Assembly (NCBI RefSeq): GCF_001456955.1
Contig: NZ_KQ758473.1
Span: 141,785 to 205,784 of the forward strand
DNA from: Microbacterium enclense
GTDB taxonomy: Bacteria > Actinomycetota > Actinomycetes > Actinomycetales > Microbacteriaceae
Reading direction: 5' to 3'
Length of the DNA: 64,000 nucleotides
Shown here piece by piece: positions 9,436 through 20,013 of this stretch (positions within the stretch are counted from its first letter, which is position 1; each line of letters opens with the position of its first letter). Both the position numbers and the translations under genes were made by a program. The notes under the pieces were generated by a model, which was given only the letters and a program-made list of their open reading frames with translations, was not told the DNA's origin and ran no database searches.

Positions 9436-9723
9436 GTGATCGTGAAAAGCCTCGTCTGGTTCGCGTTGGGCATCGCCGGCGGTTTCGTCGCCGCCCACCT
9501 CGTCAACAAAGACCCTCGCGGTCAGGAGCTGCTCGCGCAGCTCGACTCCCGCATCGGCGAGTTCACCGATCACATGAGCGACGCCTACCACCAGCAGGAG
9601 ACCCGCCTGTCGGAGATCATCGACGACGCCAAGGGCGTCGCCGCCTCCGCCGTCGACCGGGCCTCCGACGCGGTCGGCGACGCCGCCGCCGCCGCGAAGA
9701 CCGCCGCCACCTCGTCCGACTGA
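9436..9723 (+). CDS. Small membrane-anchored helical protein upstream of alaS
   Basis: About 95 aa. An N-terminal transmembrane helix (SLVWFALGIAGGFVAAHLV) is followed by a charged amphipathic helix and an Ala/Asp-rich tail. This position between rpsD and alaS is occupied by a similar small protein in related genomes; its function is unknown. Three in-frame GTG codons (9433, 9436, 9442) could start it. I chose 9436 for its spacing from GAGGA at 9424-9428; 9442 is a close alternative. Confidence 0.75.
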   Translation: MIVKSLVWFALGIAGGFVAAHLVNKDPRGQELLAQLDSRIGEFTDHMSDAYHQQETRLSEIIDDAKGVAASAVDRASDAVGDAAAAAKTAATSSD

Positions 9724-9737
9724 CCTCCCCGGCACCC

Positions 9738-9758
9738 GGCCCCCGACGCCCGGGGGCC
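9738..9758 (+). terminator. Short GC hairpin between the small membrane gene and alaS
   Basis: Perfect 8-bp stem GGCCCCCG/CGGGGGCC with a 5-nt loop, located 15 nt after the upstream stop and 30 nt before alaS. It could be an intrinsic terminator or only attenuate read-through into alaS. Confidence 0.45.
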
Positions 9759-9787
9759 GTCACCGCACGCGCACGGAAAGACCCGCC

Positions 9788-12457
9788 ATGAAAACCGCCG
9801 AGATCGCCCAGCGCTTCCTCGACTTCTTCGAGAAGAAGAACCACACGATCGTCCCCTCGGCCTCGCTCGTCACCGACGACCCGGCTCTGCTGTTCACCGT
9901 CGCGGGCATGGTGCCCTTCATCCCGTACCTCAGCGGTGTCGTCCCGCCGCCGTACCCCCGCGCGGCCGACGTGCAGAAGTGCATCCGCACGAACGACATC
10001 GAAGAAGTGGGCAAGACGCCCCGTCACGGCACCTTCTTCCAGATGCTCGGAAACTGGTCGTTCGGCGACTACTTCAAAGAAGACGCCATCCGCTTCGCGT
10101 GGGAGCTGCTGACCGCTCCCGAGGCCGACGGCGGCCTTGCCTTCGATCCGAAGGACCTCTGGGTCACCGTCTACGAAGAGGACGACGAGGCCCACGAGCT
10201 CTGGCGCACCCTCACCCCGCTGCCCGAGGAGCGCATCCAGCGACTCGGTAAGGACACGAACTACTGGTCGACCGGGCTGCCTGGTCCCGCCGGACCCTGC
10301 TCGGAGATCTTCTTCGACCGCGGTCCCGCGTACGGCGTCGACGGCGGTCCCGCGACCGACGACGACCGCTACGTCGAGATCTGGAACCTCGTGTTCATGC
10401 AGTACGAGATCACGAACGTGCGCTCGAAGTACGACTTCGACATCGTCGGTGAACTCCCCGCGAAGAACATCGACACCGGCATGGGCCTGGAGCGCATCGC
10501 GTTCATCAAGCAGGGCGTCGACAACATGTACGAGACCGACCAGGTTCGCCCCGTGCTCGACCTCGCGGCGTCGCTCGCGGGCAAGGCGTACGGAGCCGAG
10601 TCGCACGAAGACGACGTTCGTCTGCGCATCGTCGCCGACCACGTGCGCTCCTCGCTCATGCTGCTGGCCGACGGGGTCACACCCTCGAACGAGGGTCGCG
10701 GCTACATCCTGCGCCGCATCATGCGCCGCGCGATCCGCTCGATGCGTCTGCTCGGCGTCGAGGGCGCGACCTTCCCCGACCTCTTCGCCGCGTCGCGCGA
10801 CGCGATGAAGGAGTCGTACCCCGAGGTCGAGGCCGACTACGCGCGTCTTTCGGCCTACGCGATCGCCGAGGAGCAGACCTTCCTGCGCACTCTCGCCGCC
10901 GGCTCGGCGATCCTCGACCAGTCGGTCGTCGAGGCCAAGAACGGCGGCGGCACGACCCTGTCGGGCTCCGAGGCGTTCCTGCTGCACGACACGTACGGCT
11001 TCCCGATCGACCTGACGCTCGAGATCGCCGAGGAGGCGGGTCTCACCGTCGACCGCGGTGCGTTCGACCAGCTCATGCTCGAGCAGCGCACCCGCGCCAA
11101 GGCCGACGCCCGCGCTCGCAAGGGCGCGATCGCCGACCAGAGCGCGTACCGCGAGTTCCGCGCGCTCGGCGAGACGGTGTTCACCGGCTACACCGAGCTG
11201 CAGACGGAGTCGACGGTGCTCGGCATCCTGGTGCAGGGCCAGGGCACCGATCGCGCCTCCGAGGGGCAGATCGCCGAGATCATCACGGCCGAGACCGCCC
11301 TCTACGCCGAGTCCGGCGGCCAGGTGGCAGACAAGGGCTTGATCGTCGGCCCCGGGTACGAGCTCGAGGTGCTCGACGTGCAGCGTCCCGTGCCCGGCCT
11401 CATCAGCCACACCGTCGAGGTCACGACCGGAGAGGTGTCGATGGGCGCGCCCGCGACCACCGTGGTCGATGCGCTGAACCGCCACTCGGCGCAGCAGGCG
11501 CACACGGCCACGCACCTCGTGCACGCGGCCATTCGCGACACGCTGGGCAAGACCGCGACGCAGACGGGTTCGCTCAACCGCGCCGGCTACATGCGCTTCG
11601 ACTTCAGCTGGGGTTCGGCGCTGTCGCCCGAGACCCGCACCGAGATCGAAGACATCGCCAACAACGCCGTGCGCGACAACCTCGAGGTCACCACCCGCGT
11701 CATGTCGCTCGACGAGGCGAAGGCCGCCGGCGCCATGGCGCTGTTCGGCGAGAAGTACGGCGACACCGTGCGCATGGTGGACATCGGCGGTCCCTGGTCG
11801 CGCGAACTGTGCGGCGGTACGCACGTGGCCCGCAGCTCCGAGATCGGGCTGGTGAACCTCGTCGGGGAGCAGTCGGTCGGTGCGTCGAATCGCCGCGTCG
11901 AAGCCCTCGTCGGCCTCGATGCCTTCCGCGACCTCGCGGCCGAGCGGGCGATCGTCTCGCAGCTGTCGACGTCGCTGAAGACCCCGCGCGAGCAGCTGAC
12001 GACGCGCATCTCCGAGCTGGCCGCGAGCCTGAAGGCGGCCGAGAAGAAGATCGCCGCGTTCGAGGCGCAGGCGCTGACCGGCCGTCTGCCGCAGCTGGTC
12101 GAGTCGGCCGTCGCCGTCGGCACGGTGCGCGTGGTCGCCCAGAGCCTCGGCGAGGGTGCGTCGGCCGACGACGTGCGTTCGCTGGCGTTGCAGGTGCGCG
12201 ACCGCCTCGGCATCGACCCCGCGGTCGTCGCCCTCGCCACGGTGAGCGCGGGACGTGCCACCGTCGTCGTCGTCACGAACGACGCCGCCCGCGAACGCGG
12301 TCTCGCCGCCGGTGCCCTCGCGAAGGGCGCCGCGGGCGTGCTCGGCGGTGGCGGTGGAGGTCGTCCCGACGTCGCGCAGGGCGGGGGGACGGATGCCGCG
12401 GCGCTGCCGCAGGCGCTGGACGGCATCGTCGCGGACGTGCGAGCGGCCACCGCGTGA
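9788..12457 (+). CDS. alaS: Alanine--tRNA ligase
   Basis: 889 aa, full length. Class II catalytic core with motif 3 GRGYILRRIMRRAIR near residue 304; editing domain with HTATHLVHAA near 572 and the Cys/His zinc site CGGTHVARS near 675; C-terminal DHHA1-type region ending in a Gly-rich segment (GGGGGGRPD). It charges tRNA-Ala and clears mischarged tRNA. ATG start with GGAAAG upstream. Its stop overlaps the ruvX start (GTGA). Confidence 0.98.
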   Translation: MKTAEIAQRFLDFFEKKNHTIVPSASLVTDDPALLFTVAGMVPFIPYLSGVVPPPYPRAADVQKCIRTNDIEEVGKTPRHGTFFQMLGNWSFGDYFKEDAIRFAWELLTAPEADGGLAFDPKDLWVTVYEEDDEAHELWRTLTPLPEERIQRLGKDTNYWSTGLPGPAGPCSEIFFDRGPAYGVDGGPATDDDRYVEIWNLVFMQYEITNVRSKYDFDIVGELPAKNIDTGMGLERIAFIKQGVDNMYETDQVRPVLDLAASLAGKAYGAESHEDDVRLRIVADHVRSSLMLLADGVTPSNEGRGYILRRIMRRAIRSMRLLGVEGATFPDLFAASRDAMKESYPEVEADYARLSAYAIAEEQTFLRTLAAGSAILDQSVVEAKNGGGTTLSGSEAFLLHDTYGFPIDLTLEIAEEAGLTVDRGAFDQLMLEQRTRAKADARARKGAIADQSAYREFRALGETVFTGYTELQTESTVLGILVQGQGTDRASEGQIAEIITAETALYAESGGQVADKGLIVGPGYELEVLDVQRPVPGLISHTVEVTTGEVSMGAPATTVVDALNRHSAQQAHTATHLVHAAIRDTLGKTATQTGSLNRAGYMRFDFSWGSALSPETRTEIEDIANNAVRDNLEVTTRVMSLDEAKAAGAMALFGEKYGDTVRMVDIGGPWSRELCGGTHVARSSEIGLVNLVGEQSVGASNRRVEALVGLDAFRDLAAERAIVSQLSTSLKTPREQLTTRISELAASLKAAEKKIAAFEAQALTGRLPQLVESAVAVGTVRVVAQSLGEGASADDVRSLALQVRDRLGIDPAVVALATVSAGRATVVVVTNDAARERGLAAGALAKGAAGVLGGGGGGRPDVAQGGGTDAAALPQALDGIVADVRAATA

Positions 12458-12927
12458 CGGAGTTCCGCCGCGGGATCCGACTGGGGATCGACGTCGGACG
12501 TGCGCGCGTCGGCGTGGCCCGGTCGGATCCCGACGGACTGCTCGCCGTTCCCGTCGAGACGGTGCCCCGCAAGGGCGAACCGGTGCGGCGCATCGCGGCG
12601 CTGGCGGCCGAGTACGAGGCGTTCGAGGTGCTCGTCGGATTGCCGTTGAACCTCCGCGGCGAGGACACGCCCTCGACGACCGACGCGCGCCGGTTCGCCG
12701 AGGCCCTGGCCGCGGCGCTGCCGATGCCCGTGCGACTCGTCGACGAGCGGCTGAGCACCGTCTCCGCGCACGGTGTGCTGAGAGAAGCAGGCCGTTCCCA
12801 GCGGGATTCTCGTAGCATTGTGGACCAAGTCGCCGCTGTGGTGCTGCTGCAGCAGGCGCTCGACGTGGAGCGACGGTCCGGTGACCCGGCCGGACCCGCC
12901 GTATCACCGGGACAGGAGCCCGCCTGA
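12454..12927 (+). CDS. ruvX: Holliday junction resolvase-like RuvX/YqgF
   Basis: 157 aa with the RNase H-like fold signature GIDVGRARVGVA (residues 11-22), LVGLPLNLRG in the middle and the conserved LVDERLSTVSA segment. Members of this family are implicated in 16S rRNA 5'-end processing and Holliday junction resolution. The GTG start overlaps the alaS stop by 4 nt and the gene is followed closely by mltG, so the three are co-expressed. Confidence 0.93.
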   Translation: MTEFRRGIRLGIDVGRARVGVARSDPDGLLAVPVETVPRKGEPVRRIAALAAEYEAFEVLVGLPLNLRGEDTPSTTDARRFAEALAAALPMPVRLVDERLSTVSAHGVLREAGRSQRDSRSIVDQVAAVVLLQQALDVERRSGDPAGPAVSPGQEPA

Positions 12928-12928
12928 C

Positions 12929-14611
12929 ATGCCCGAGAACACCCCGCCCGAGAGCGATCCGTTCGCCGACCTCTACGGCCGCCTTCCCGACCCCCGTACG
13001 GGATCGCGCGCCGCCGATGCGCCGCCGTCGCGTCGCGCCGCACGCGAAGCGCGTCGCGCGGAGAACGACACGACCGCCGCCGGCGACGCCGCGCCGCAGT
13101 CGTCGCCCGCGCGCGCATCCGAGAGCCCCACCGGCTCGCCGCAGCCCACTGCGGCCGAGGCGGCGCCTCGCAGCGCCGCCGCTGCCGCGGACACCGCGCG
13201 CGCGACGGCGGCAGGACACGCCGCGGGCACCTCCCGAACGGGCGCCGCCGGCGCCCCCGCGGGCACCTCCCGAACGGGCGCCGCCGGCGCCACAGCCGGC
13301 CGCGGCGCCGTTGCGACGAGCGACGCCCCCGCCGGTCCCCGCCGAGGCGTCGCGGTCGACGCCGGGACCCAGCCGGCGCGCGAGCCCGCGACCGTAGGCG
13401 CCGGCTCCGCCGCGGTCGCCACGGAGCCGGCGCCGGGCACCGTGGCATCCGGATCCCTCGAACAGCTCTTCACCGGTCAGACCACGACGCACGAGATCGG
13501 TCACACCGCGCCGCAGCCCACGCGCCGCCGACGTCGTGTCGGACCGTGGATCGCGCTCGCGGTCGTGGTGTTGCTCGTCGGCGGCATCGCCGGCGGCGGG
13601 TTCGCCCTCTGGAACACCTACGGCGAGCGGGTGCAGGCGTTCTTCGGCGGGGGAGAACCCCTCGATTACGAAGCGGGCCAGGCCACCGGCGAGACACGCG
13701 TGACGATCGTCTCGGGCGACACGGGCGAATCCGTCTCGCCGAAGATGTTCGAGGCGGGCGTGACCAAGGCGTCGAACTCGCTCTACAAGTACATGGTCGA
13801 CAACAACGTCGCCTTCACCTTCCAGCCGGGCGTCTACAAGCTCCAGCAGCAGATGACCTCCGAGGCGGTGCTCCTCGCTCTCCGTCAGCCCGAGAACCGT
13901 CTGAACTACTCCGTGCAGCTGCGCGAGGGTCTGACGCTCGCGCAGTCGCTCGACCTCATCGCGGAGCAGCTCGCCATCCCGCGCGCCGATCTCGACGCCG
14001 CCGTCGCCGACCCGTCGCAGTACGGTGTGCCGGCATCGACGCTCGAGGGATGGATCTTCCCGGCCACCTACGACTTCGACGAGGGCGTCACGCCGCAGCA
14101 GGTCATCGACACGATGGTCAAGCGCACGATGCAGTCCCTCGACACCGCCGGTGTGCCCGAGGGCGACCGCGAGCGGATCCTCATCATCGCCTCGATCATC
14201 GAGCGCGAGGCGCGCAGCAGCGAGGACTTCTACAAGGTCAGCCGCGTCATCGAGAACCGCCTGCAACCCACCAATCAGGAGACCTTCGGCAAGCTCGAGA
14301 TGGACTCCACCGTGCAATACGGCGCGGGCGAGATGGGCAGCGGGTCGGTGAGTACCTCGGAAGAGGCGCGCAACAGCGACAACCCGTGGAACACCTACAT
14401 GTACCCGGGTCTGCCGATCGGCCCCATCGCGAACGCGGGCGATCTCGCGATCGACGCCGCGATGAAGCCGGCCGACGGTCCGTGGTTGTACTTCGTCACC
14501 GTCAACCTCGACACCGGCGAGACGGTCTTCACCTCGACGCTGAGCGAGCACGAGAAGGCCGTCGCGCAGTGGCAGGCCTGGTGCGCCGACAACCCCAACT
14601 CGGGATGCTGA
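12929..14611 (+). CDS. mltG: Endolytic murein transglycosylase MltG (YceG-like)
   Basis: 560 aa. A long low-complexity cytoplasmic region (about residues 1-205) precedes a single transmembrane helix (about 208-230) and an extracellular YceG domain with the catalytic Glu near residue 425 in ASIIEREA and the closing motif YPGLPIGPI. It cuts nascent glycan strands to terminate peptidoglycan synthesis. The N-terminal region contains a tandem peptide repeat GTSRTGAAGA. The N-terminal extension is longer than in E. coli, a common actinobacterial feature. Confidence 0.93.
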   Translation: MPENTPPESDPFADLYGRLPDPRTGSRAADAPPSRRAAREARRAENDTTAAGDAAPQSSPARASESPTGSPQPTAAEAAPRSAAAAADTARATAAGHAAGTSRTGAAGAPAGTSRTGAAGATAGRGAVATSDAPAGPRRGVAVDAGTQPAREPATVGAGSAAVATEPAPGTVASGSLEQLFTGQTTTHEIGHTAPQPTRRRRRVGPWIALAVVVLLVGGIAGGGFALWNTYGERVQAFFGGGEPLDYEAGQATGETRVTIVSGDTGESVSPKMFEAGVTKASNSLYKYMVDNNVAFTFQPGVYKLQQQMTSEAVLLALRQPENRLNYSVQLREGLTLAQSLDLIAEQLAIPRADLDAAVADPSQYGVPASTLEGWIFPATYDFDEGVTPQQVIDTMVKRTMQSLDTAGVPEGDRERILIIASIIEREARSSEDFYKVSRVIENRLQPTNQETFGKLEMDSTVQYGAGEMGSGSVSTSEEARNSDNPWNTYMYPGLPIGPIANAGDLAIDAAMKPADGPWLYFVTVNLDTGETVFTSTLSEHEKAVAQWQAWCADNPNSGC

Positions 14612-15441
14612 TCGACCGCACACGCCTCGCCGTCTGGGGCGACCCGATCGCGCATTCGCGGTCGCCCCGGCTGCATGCCGCCGCCTACGGCGTGCTCGGC
14701 CTCGACTGGGAGTACGGACGCCGCCAGGTCGACGAGATAGCGTTCTCGACCGCCCTCGGAGATCTGGATGCCACGTGGCGGGGCCTCTCCTTGACGATGC
14801 CGCTCAAGCAGGTTGCGGCCCGCACGGCTGTCGCACTCGACGACGACGCGCGCCTCACGGGTGCCGTCAACACCCTGCTGCTCTCCGCCGACGGCCCGCA
14901 CGGGTTCAACACCGACGTCGGCGGGCTCGCTCGCGCGCTGGACGAGATCGGTGTGACGCGCCCCGAAGTCATCCGCGTGCTGGGCGCCGGGGCGACCGCC
15001 ACCTCCGCCGTCGTCGCGGCCGCGCGCGCGGGTGCGCGACTCGTCGAGGTGCGCGCCCGGCGCGTCGAGGCGGCGCGCGCGCTGGCGGTCCTCGGCTCCG
15101 CAGTCGGCGTCGAGGTGCGCCCCGAGCCGTTGACCGGTGGCGACGTCGCGACGGTCGACGCCACGATCGCCACCCTGCCCGGCGGAACCGACCTGGGCCC
15201 GGTCGCCGAGACGCTGGCATCCACTTCCGGGCCCCTCGTCGACGTCGTCTACGGCACGTGGCCGACGCCGCTCGCTCAGGCGTGGACTCGCGCCGGGGTC
15301 GCGGCGCACAACGGGCTCGGCATGCTGCTGCATCAGGCCCTGCTGCAGGTGCGCGTGTTCGTCACAGGCGATCCGGGGCAGGCACTTGTCCACGAGGACG
15401 CGGTGCTGTCCGCGATGCGCACCGCGCTCGTGGGAGACTAG
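14605..15441 (+). CDS. aroE: Shikimate dehydrogenase (AroE family)
   Basis: 278 aa. Substrate-binding N-domain with AHSRSPRLH near residue 20 and the catalytic Lys68 in TMPLK; the conserved Asp104 in FNTDVGG; NAD(P)-binding Gly-rich loop [10 protein letters not shown]. It reduces 3-dehydroshikimate to shikimate. It overlaps the mltG stop by 7 nt and is followed directly by aroC. The NVT motif before the proline is replaced by LTM, a common variation in actinobacteria. Confidence 0.93.
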   Translation: MLIDRTRLAVWGDPIAHSRSPRLHAAAYGVLGLDWEYGRRQVDEIAFSTALGDLDATWRGLSLTMPLKQVAARTAVALDDDARLTGAVNTLLLSADGPHGFNTDVGGLARALDEIGVTRPEVIRVLGAGATATSAVVAAARAGARLVEVRARRVEAARALAVLGSAVGVEVRPEPLTGGDVATVDATIATLPGGTDLGPVAETLASTSGPLVDVVYGTWPTPLAQAWTRAGVAAHNGLGMLLHQALLQVRVFVTGDPGQALVHEDAVLSAMRTALVGD

Positions 15442-15445
15442 ACGA

Positions 15446-16672
15446 ATGCTTCGCGTTCTCACGGCCGGCGAGTCCCACGGCCCCGAACTGATCGCCCTCA
15501 TGGAGGGGATGCCGGCGGGCGTGCCCGTCTCGTCCGCGCAGATCCGCGCCGAGCTCGCGCGTCGTCGCCTGGGGTACGGCCGGGGCTCGCGCATGAAGTT
15601 CGAAGAAGACGAGCTCACGCTCTCGACGGGCATCGTGCACGGTTTCACGATCGGCAGCCCGATCGCGTTGCGCATCGGCAACACCGAGTGGCCGAAGTGG
15701 ACCGAGGTGATGAGCCCCGAGCCGATCGAACTGTCCGACCGCTCACGCGGCCGCGGCGCCGCCCTCACGCGCCCGCGCCCCGGTCACGCCGATCTCGTCG
15801 GCATGCAGAAGTACGGCTTCGACGAGGCCCGCCCGATCCTCGAGCGCGCCTCGGCGCGCGAGACCGCGGCGCGTGTCGCCCTGGGCGCCATCGCCCGGTC
15901 GTTCCTCAACGAGCTCGGCATCCGGCTGGTCAGCCACACGCTGTCGATCGGTCCCGTGCGCGTCCCCGACGACGCGCCGTTCCCCGCGCCCGACGACGTC
16001 GACCTGCTCGACGCCGATCCGCTGCGCTGCTTCCACGCCGCGACCAGCGAGGCCATGGTGGCCGAGGTCGACGACGCCAAGAAGGCCGGTGACACGCTCG
16101 GCGGCATCGTCGAGGTGCTCGCCTACGGCCTGCCGCCGGGGCTCGGGTCGCACGTGCAGTGGGATCGTCGATTGGATGCCAGGCTCGCCCAAGCGCTCAT
16201 GAGCATCCAGGCGATCAAGGGCGTCGAGGTCGGCGACGGCTTCCTCACGACGACTCGTCGCGGATCGCAGGCGCACGACGAGCTGTTCGCGACCGGCGAC
16301 GGCATCACCCGCTCGTCCGACCGCGCGGGCGGCACCGAGGGTGGCATGTCCACCGGCACCGTGCTGCGCGTGCGGGCCGGGATGAAGCCGATCGCCACGA
16401 TCCCCAAGGCCCTGCGCACGGTCGACGTCGCCACCGGTGACACCGCCGCGGCCCACCACCAGCGTTCCGACGTGTGCGCCGTGCCCGCCGCCGGCGTCGT
16501 GGCCGAGGCGATGGTCGCTGTGACCCTCGCCGACGCGATCCTCGAGAAGTTCGGCGGCGACAACATCGTCGAGACCCGCCGCAACGTCGAGACCTACCTC
16601 GCGAACCTGCCCGAGACGCTGCGCACGACCGACGCGTCCGACGCGGCGCTGCTCGCGCATGACCTCGCCTGA
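15446..16672 (+). CDS. aroC: Chorismate synthase
   Basis: 408 aa. It carries the conserved GESHGPEL start, the [17 protein letters not shown] segment and [15 protein letters not shown]. It converts EPSP to chorismate using reduced FMN, supplying the tryptophan genes found later in the window. It starts 4 nt after aroE and its end overlaps aroK by 14 nt, so these are one transcription unit. Confidence 0.98.
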   Translation: MLRVLTAGESHGPELIALMEGMPAGVPVSSAQIRAELARRRLGYGRGSRMKFEEDELTLSTGIVHGFTIGSPIALRIGNTEWPKWTEVMSPEPIELSDRSRGRGAALTRPRPGHADLVGMQKYGFDEARPILERASARETAARVALGAIARSFLNELGIRLVSHTLSIGPVRVPDDAPFPAPDDVDLLDADPLRCFHAATSEAMVAEVDDAKKAGDTLGGIVEVLAYGLPPGLGSHVQWDRRLDARLAQALMSIQAIKGVEVGDGFLTTTRRGSQAHDELFATGDGITRSSDRAGGTEGGMSTGTVLRVRAGMKPIATIPKALRTVDVATGDTAAAHHQRSDVCAVPAAGVVAEAMVAVTLADAILEKFGGDNIVETRRNVETYLANLPETLRTTDASDAALLAHDLA

Positions 16673-17210
16673 GTCGGTTCCCGACGCGGTGCCCGGCCCG
16701 GCCGTCGTGCTTATCGGACCGATGGGCGCGGGCAAGACGAGTATCGGCCGCCGCGTCGCGCGGGCGCTCGGCACGCCGTTCACCGATACCGACAAGCTCG
16801 TCGTGCGAGACCACGGACCCATTCCGGCCCTGTTCGCCACCCACGGCGAGCCGCACTTCCGAGCCCTCGAGCGCGACGCGGTCGCCGAGGCGCTCACGCG
16901 CGGCGGTGTCGTCGCACTCGGCGGCGGTGCGGTGCTCGATCGCGTGACCCGCGAGCGCCTCACCGCGCATCGCGTGGTGCTGCTGACCGTGGCGCCGCAC
17001 GTGGTGGCATCCCGGATCCACGGCGACGACCGACCGCTGCTGGGCGGCGAAGACCCCGTCGCCCGGTGGCAGCGCATCTACGACGAACGCCGGCCTGTCT
17101 ACGAGCAGACCGCCGACGTCACGTTCGACACCTCGTCGGGACCGCTCGTGCGCGTCGTCGACGACATCGTGGCCTGGGCACGCCGTGTGCCGGCCGGAGA
17201 GACGGCATGA
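16659..17210 (+). CDS. aroK: Shikimate kinase
   Basis: 183 aa. P-loop [13 protein letters not shown] near residues 20-32, substrate-binding [16 protein letters not shown] and the lid-region Arg in DDRPLLGGE. It phosphorylates shikimate at O3. The start overlaps the aroC stop and the stop overlaps the aroB start (ATGA). Confidence 0.96.
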   Translation: MTSPESVPDAVPGPAVVLIGPMGAGKTSIGRRVARALGTPFTDTDKLVVRDHGPIPALFATHGEPHFRALERDAVAEALTRGGVVALGGGAVLDRVTRERLTAHRVVLLTVAPHVVASRIHGDDRPLLGGEDPVARWQRIYDERRPVYEQTADVTFDTSSGPLVRVVDDIVAWARRVPAGETA

Positions 17211-18283
17211 CCGACACCACCACCATCAGCGTCGCCGGCGACTCCGGCTACGACATCACCATCGGTCGCGGGCTGCTGGCCTCGCTCGGCGAGAGACTGC
17301 CCGCGGCGGCGCAGAAGGTGCTGGTGGTGCACCCGCCGACCCTGGCGAAGCAGGCCGAAGCCCTGCGGACTCAGCTGATGGGCGACCGCCAGGTGCTGCT
17401 CGCCGAGATCCCCGATGCCGAGGCCGGCAAGCGCGTCGAAGTGGCGGCGTTCTGCTGGCAGGTCATGGGCCAGGCTGACTTCACCCGCACCGACGTCGTC
17501 ATCGGCTTCGGTGGGGGAGCGGTCACCGACCTCGCCGGATTCGTCGCGGCGACCTGGCTGCGCGGCGTCGCGCTCGTGCACGTGCCGACGACGGTGCTGG
17601 GCATGGTCGACGCCGCGGTGGGCGGCAAGACCGGCATCAACACCGCCGAGGGCAAGAACCTCGTGGGCGCCTTCTGGCCCCCGGTCGCGGTGGTGTGCGA
17701 CCTCGACCTGCTCGACACGCTGTCGAAGAACGAAGCGACCGCCGGGTTCGCCGAGGTCGTGAAGGCCGGTTTCATCTGGCATCCCGAGATCCTCGATCTG
17801 ATCGAGGCCGACCCGACGGGCATCGTCGACCCGCGCGGCGACGCGTTCCGACGTTGCGTCGAGCTCGCCATCGACATGAAGGCGCGCGTCGTCGGCGAAG
17901 ATCTTCGCGAGGCGGGGCTTCGCGAGGTGCTCAACTACGGGCACACCCTCGGTCACGCGATCGAGCACGCCGAGCGCTATCGCTGGCGTCACGGCGCCGC
18001 CATCTCGGTGGGTATGGTGTTCGCCGCCGAGCTGTCGCGTCTCGCCGGACGACTCTCGGATGACGTGGCTCAGCGCCACCGCACGATCCTCGAATCGCTG
18101 GGACTGCCGACGACCTACCGCGCCGGGGCGTTCCAGACGCTCAAGGCGACGATGCAGCGCGACAAGAAGAGCCGCGGCGCCATGCTGCGTTTCATCGTGC
18201 TCGACGACCTCGCCCGGCCGACCGTGCTCCAGGCACCCGACGAGTCGCTGCTGTTCGCGGCGTACCAAGAGGTCGGGGCGTAG
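17207..18283 (+). CDS. aroB: 3-dehydroquinate synthase
   Basis: 358 aa. NAD-binding [19 protein letters not shown] and [20 protein letters not shown], then metal-site segments including the [12 protein letters not shown] signature. It cyclises DAHP to 3-dehydroquinate, the second shikimate step. The ATG overlaps the aroK stop by 4 nt. Confidence 0.98.
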   Translation: MTDTTTISVAGDSGYDITIGRGLLASLGERLPAAAQKVLVVHPPTLAKQAEALRTQLMGDRQVLLAEIPDAEAGKRVEVAAFCWQVMGQADFTRTDVVIGFGGGAVTDLAGFVAATWLRGVALVHVPTTVLGMVDAAVGGKTGINTAEGKNLVGAFWPPVAVVCDLDLLDTLSKNEATAGFAEVVKAGFIWHPEILDLIEADPTGIVDPRGDAFRRCVELAIDMKARVVGEDLREAGLREVLNYGHTLGHAIEHAERYRWRHGAAISVGMVFAAELSRLAGRLSDDVAQRHRTILESLGLPTTYRAGAFQTLKATMQRDKKSRGAMLRFIVLDDLARPTVLQAPDESLLFAAYQEVGA

Positions 18284-18301
18284 GCACGCTCACCGCGCTG
18301 A

Positions 18302-18307
18302 TAGCGT
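18302..18307 (+). promoter_or_regulatory. -10 box (TAGCGT) 7 nt before the aroQ start
   Basis: TAGCGT is followed by seven bases and then ATG, predicting a leaderless aroQ transcript separate from the aroE-C-K-B unit. Confidence 0.45.
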
Positions 18308-18314
18308 GCGACGC

Positions 18315-18773
18315 ATGACCACGCCCCGCCGTCTGCTGCTCGTCAACGGACCCAACCTCAACCTGCTTGGAACGCGCCAGCCCGAGATCTACGGCCGCGA
18401 CACGCTGGCCGACGTCGAACGCCTCACGGCCGACGCGGCCGGTCGCCACGGCATCGAGGTGCGGGCGGTGCAGAGCAACCACGAGGGCGTGCTGATCGAC
18501 GCGATCCACGCCGCACGTCTCGACTGTGCCGGCATCGTGATCAACGCCGGGGGACTCACGCACACCTCCGTCGCGCTGCGCGACGCTCTGGCATCCGTCG
18601 ACCTGCCGGTCGCCGAGGTGCACATCTCGAACATCAAGGAGCGCGAGGAGTTCCGTCACTTCTCGTTCATCGAAGACGTCGCCGTGGTGCACGTGGTGGG
18701 TGAGGGCGTGCCGGGCTATGCGCGCGCGGTCGACCTGCTCGTCGAGGTCATCACGGGGAGCGCCGACGGGTGA
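18315..18773 (+). CDS. aroQ: Type II 3-dehydroquinate dehydratase
   Basis: 152 aa. Conserved NGPNLNLLGTRQPEIYG with the catalytic Tyr, QSNHEG, and HISNIKEREEFRHFS. It dehydrates 3-dehydroquinate to 3-dehydroshikimate by the type II mechanism. Unlike the four upstream aro genes, it does not overlap its neighbour and has its own predicted -10 box. Confidence 0.97.
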   Translation: MTTPRRLLLVNGPNLNLLGTRQPEIYGRDTLADVERLTADAAGRHGIEVRAVQSNHEGVLIDAIHAARLDCAGIVINAGGLTHTSVALRDALASVDLPVAEVHISNIKEREEFRHFSFIEDVAVVHVVGEGVPGYARAVDLLVEVITGSADG

Positions 18774-18867
18774 GCGGCCGGCTGTCGACGTGCTCGCAGG
18801 GAGCGTCGAGCGGCCGCGCGGCGGCGCGCAGTCCACACGGCTGACCGCGTCCGAGGGGGGCATCGCG

Positions 18868-18873
18868 TAGACT
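18868..18873 (+). promoter_or_regulatory. Probable -10 box for efp-nusB (TAGACT)
   Basis: TAGACT about 60 nt before the efp ATG, in the context GCGTAGACTCG that is nearly identical upstream of the MBL/Rieske gene. Confidence 0.5.
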
Positions 18874-18934
18874 CGGTCGCTGGGTGTGCGCCGGAGCGCC
18901 GCCTCTCCCCACACGAAACGGAACACGGGCACTC

Positions 18935-19495
18935 ATGGCATCCACCGCAGACATCAAGAACGGCGTCGTCCTCAGCATCGACGGTCAGCTCTGGAGCGTC
19001 GTGGAGTTCCAGCACGTCAAGCCCGGCAAGGGCGGCGCCTTCGTGCGCACCAAGCTGAAGAACGTCATGAGCGGCAAGGTCGTCGACCGCACGTTCAACG
19101 CCGGCGCCAAGGTCGAGATCGAGAACGTCGACCGCCGCGACTTCACCTACCTCTACAACGACGGCGAGGGCTTCGTCTTCATGGACGTCGCCGACTACGA
19201 CCAGATCACCGTCGGTGCCGCCACCGTCGGCGACGCCGCCAACTTCCTGCTCGAGAACCAGCAGGTGCAGATCGCCCTCAACAACGGCAACCCCCTCTAC
19301 GTCGAGATGCCGCCGTCGGTCGTGCTCGAGGTCACCTACACCGAGCCGGGCCTGCAGGGCGATCGCTCGTCGGCCGGCACCAAGCCCGCCACGGTCGAGA
19401 CCGGGTACGAGATGCAGGTTCCGCTGTTCCTCGAGACCGGCACGAAGATCAAGGTCGACACTCGCACGGGCGAGTACCTCGGCCGCATCAGCTGA
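18935..19495 (+). CDS. efp: Elongation factor P
   Basis: 186 aa, full length. KOW-like N-domain with the tip loop [15 protein letters not shown], then two OB domains and the C-terminal signature with [13 protein letters not shown] rescues ribosomes stalled on polyproline. nusB follows 2 nt later, a conserved pairing. Confidence 0.98.
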   Translation: MASTADIKNGVVLSIDGQLWSVVEFQHVKPGKGGAFVRTKLKNVMSGKVVDRTFNAGAKVEIENVDRRDFTYLYNDGEGFVFMDVADYDQITVGAATVGDAANFLLENQQVQIALNNGNPLYVEMPPSVVLEVTYTEPGLQGDRSSAGTKPATVETGYEMQVPLFLETGTKIKVDTRTGEYLGRIS

Positions 19496-19497
19496 CG

Positions 19498-19908
19498 TTG
19501 TCCGCCCGCACCAAGGCGCGCAAGCGCGCCCTCGACATCCTCTTCCAGGCCGACGTGCGCGGCGAGGAGCTCGCGATCATGCTGGCCACCGAGGCCAAGC
19601 GCGCGGCATCCGAGCCCGACCGTCAGGCGTCGTGGCTGTACGCCCGCGACATCGTCGACGGTGTCATCGACAACCGTGACGCGATCGACGAGCAGATCAC
19701 CACGTTCGCCAAGGACTGGTCGCTGCAGCGCATGCCCGCCGTCGACCGCGCCCTGCTGCGCATCGGCACGTGGGAGATCCTCTACAACGACGAGGTGCCC
19801 ACGGCCGTCGCGATCGACGAGGCCGTGGAGCTCGCGAAGGAGTTCTCGACCGACGACTCCGGCTCGTTCGTGCACGGCGTGCTGGCGCGGATCGCGCGCT
19901 CGTCCTGA
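19498..19908 (+). CDS. nusB: Transcription antitermination protein NusB
   Basis: 136 aa from the TTG at 19498, two bases after the efp stop. It has KARKRALDILFQAD at the N-terminus and a helical body ending in DSGSFVHGVLARI. With NusE it forms the antitermination complex that supports rRNA transcription. The TTG start fits the typical family N-terminus and tight coupling to efp. Confidence 0.95.
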   Translation: MSARTKARKRALDILFQADVRGEELAIMLATEAKRAASEPDRQASWLYARDIVDGVIDNRDAIDEQITTFAKDWSLQRMPAVDRALLRIGTWEILYNDEVPTAVAIDEAVELAKEFSTDDSGSFVHGVLARIARSS

Positions 19909-20013
19909 GCCTCGCCGACGTGTCACGACGCGGCCCCGGCGTCCCGCCGGTGGCCGCGTCGCGGCGTTCCGGGGGACGCGCCACGGCGTGCGCGCGCGGC
20001 CATGATTCGTCGA

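Noticed and set aside
9724..9787. T-box leader before alaS
   Set aside because: The gap is only 64 nt and lacks a specifier stem or T-box sequence.
9617..14623. A 1.6-kb-codon-long open frame on the minus strand opposite alaS to aroE
   Set aside because: High-GC genes leave long open frames on the opposite strand. The + strand genes there have clear conserved motifs, and the minus frame shows none.
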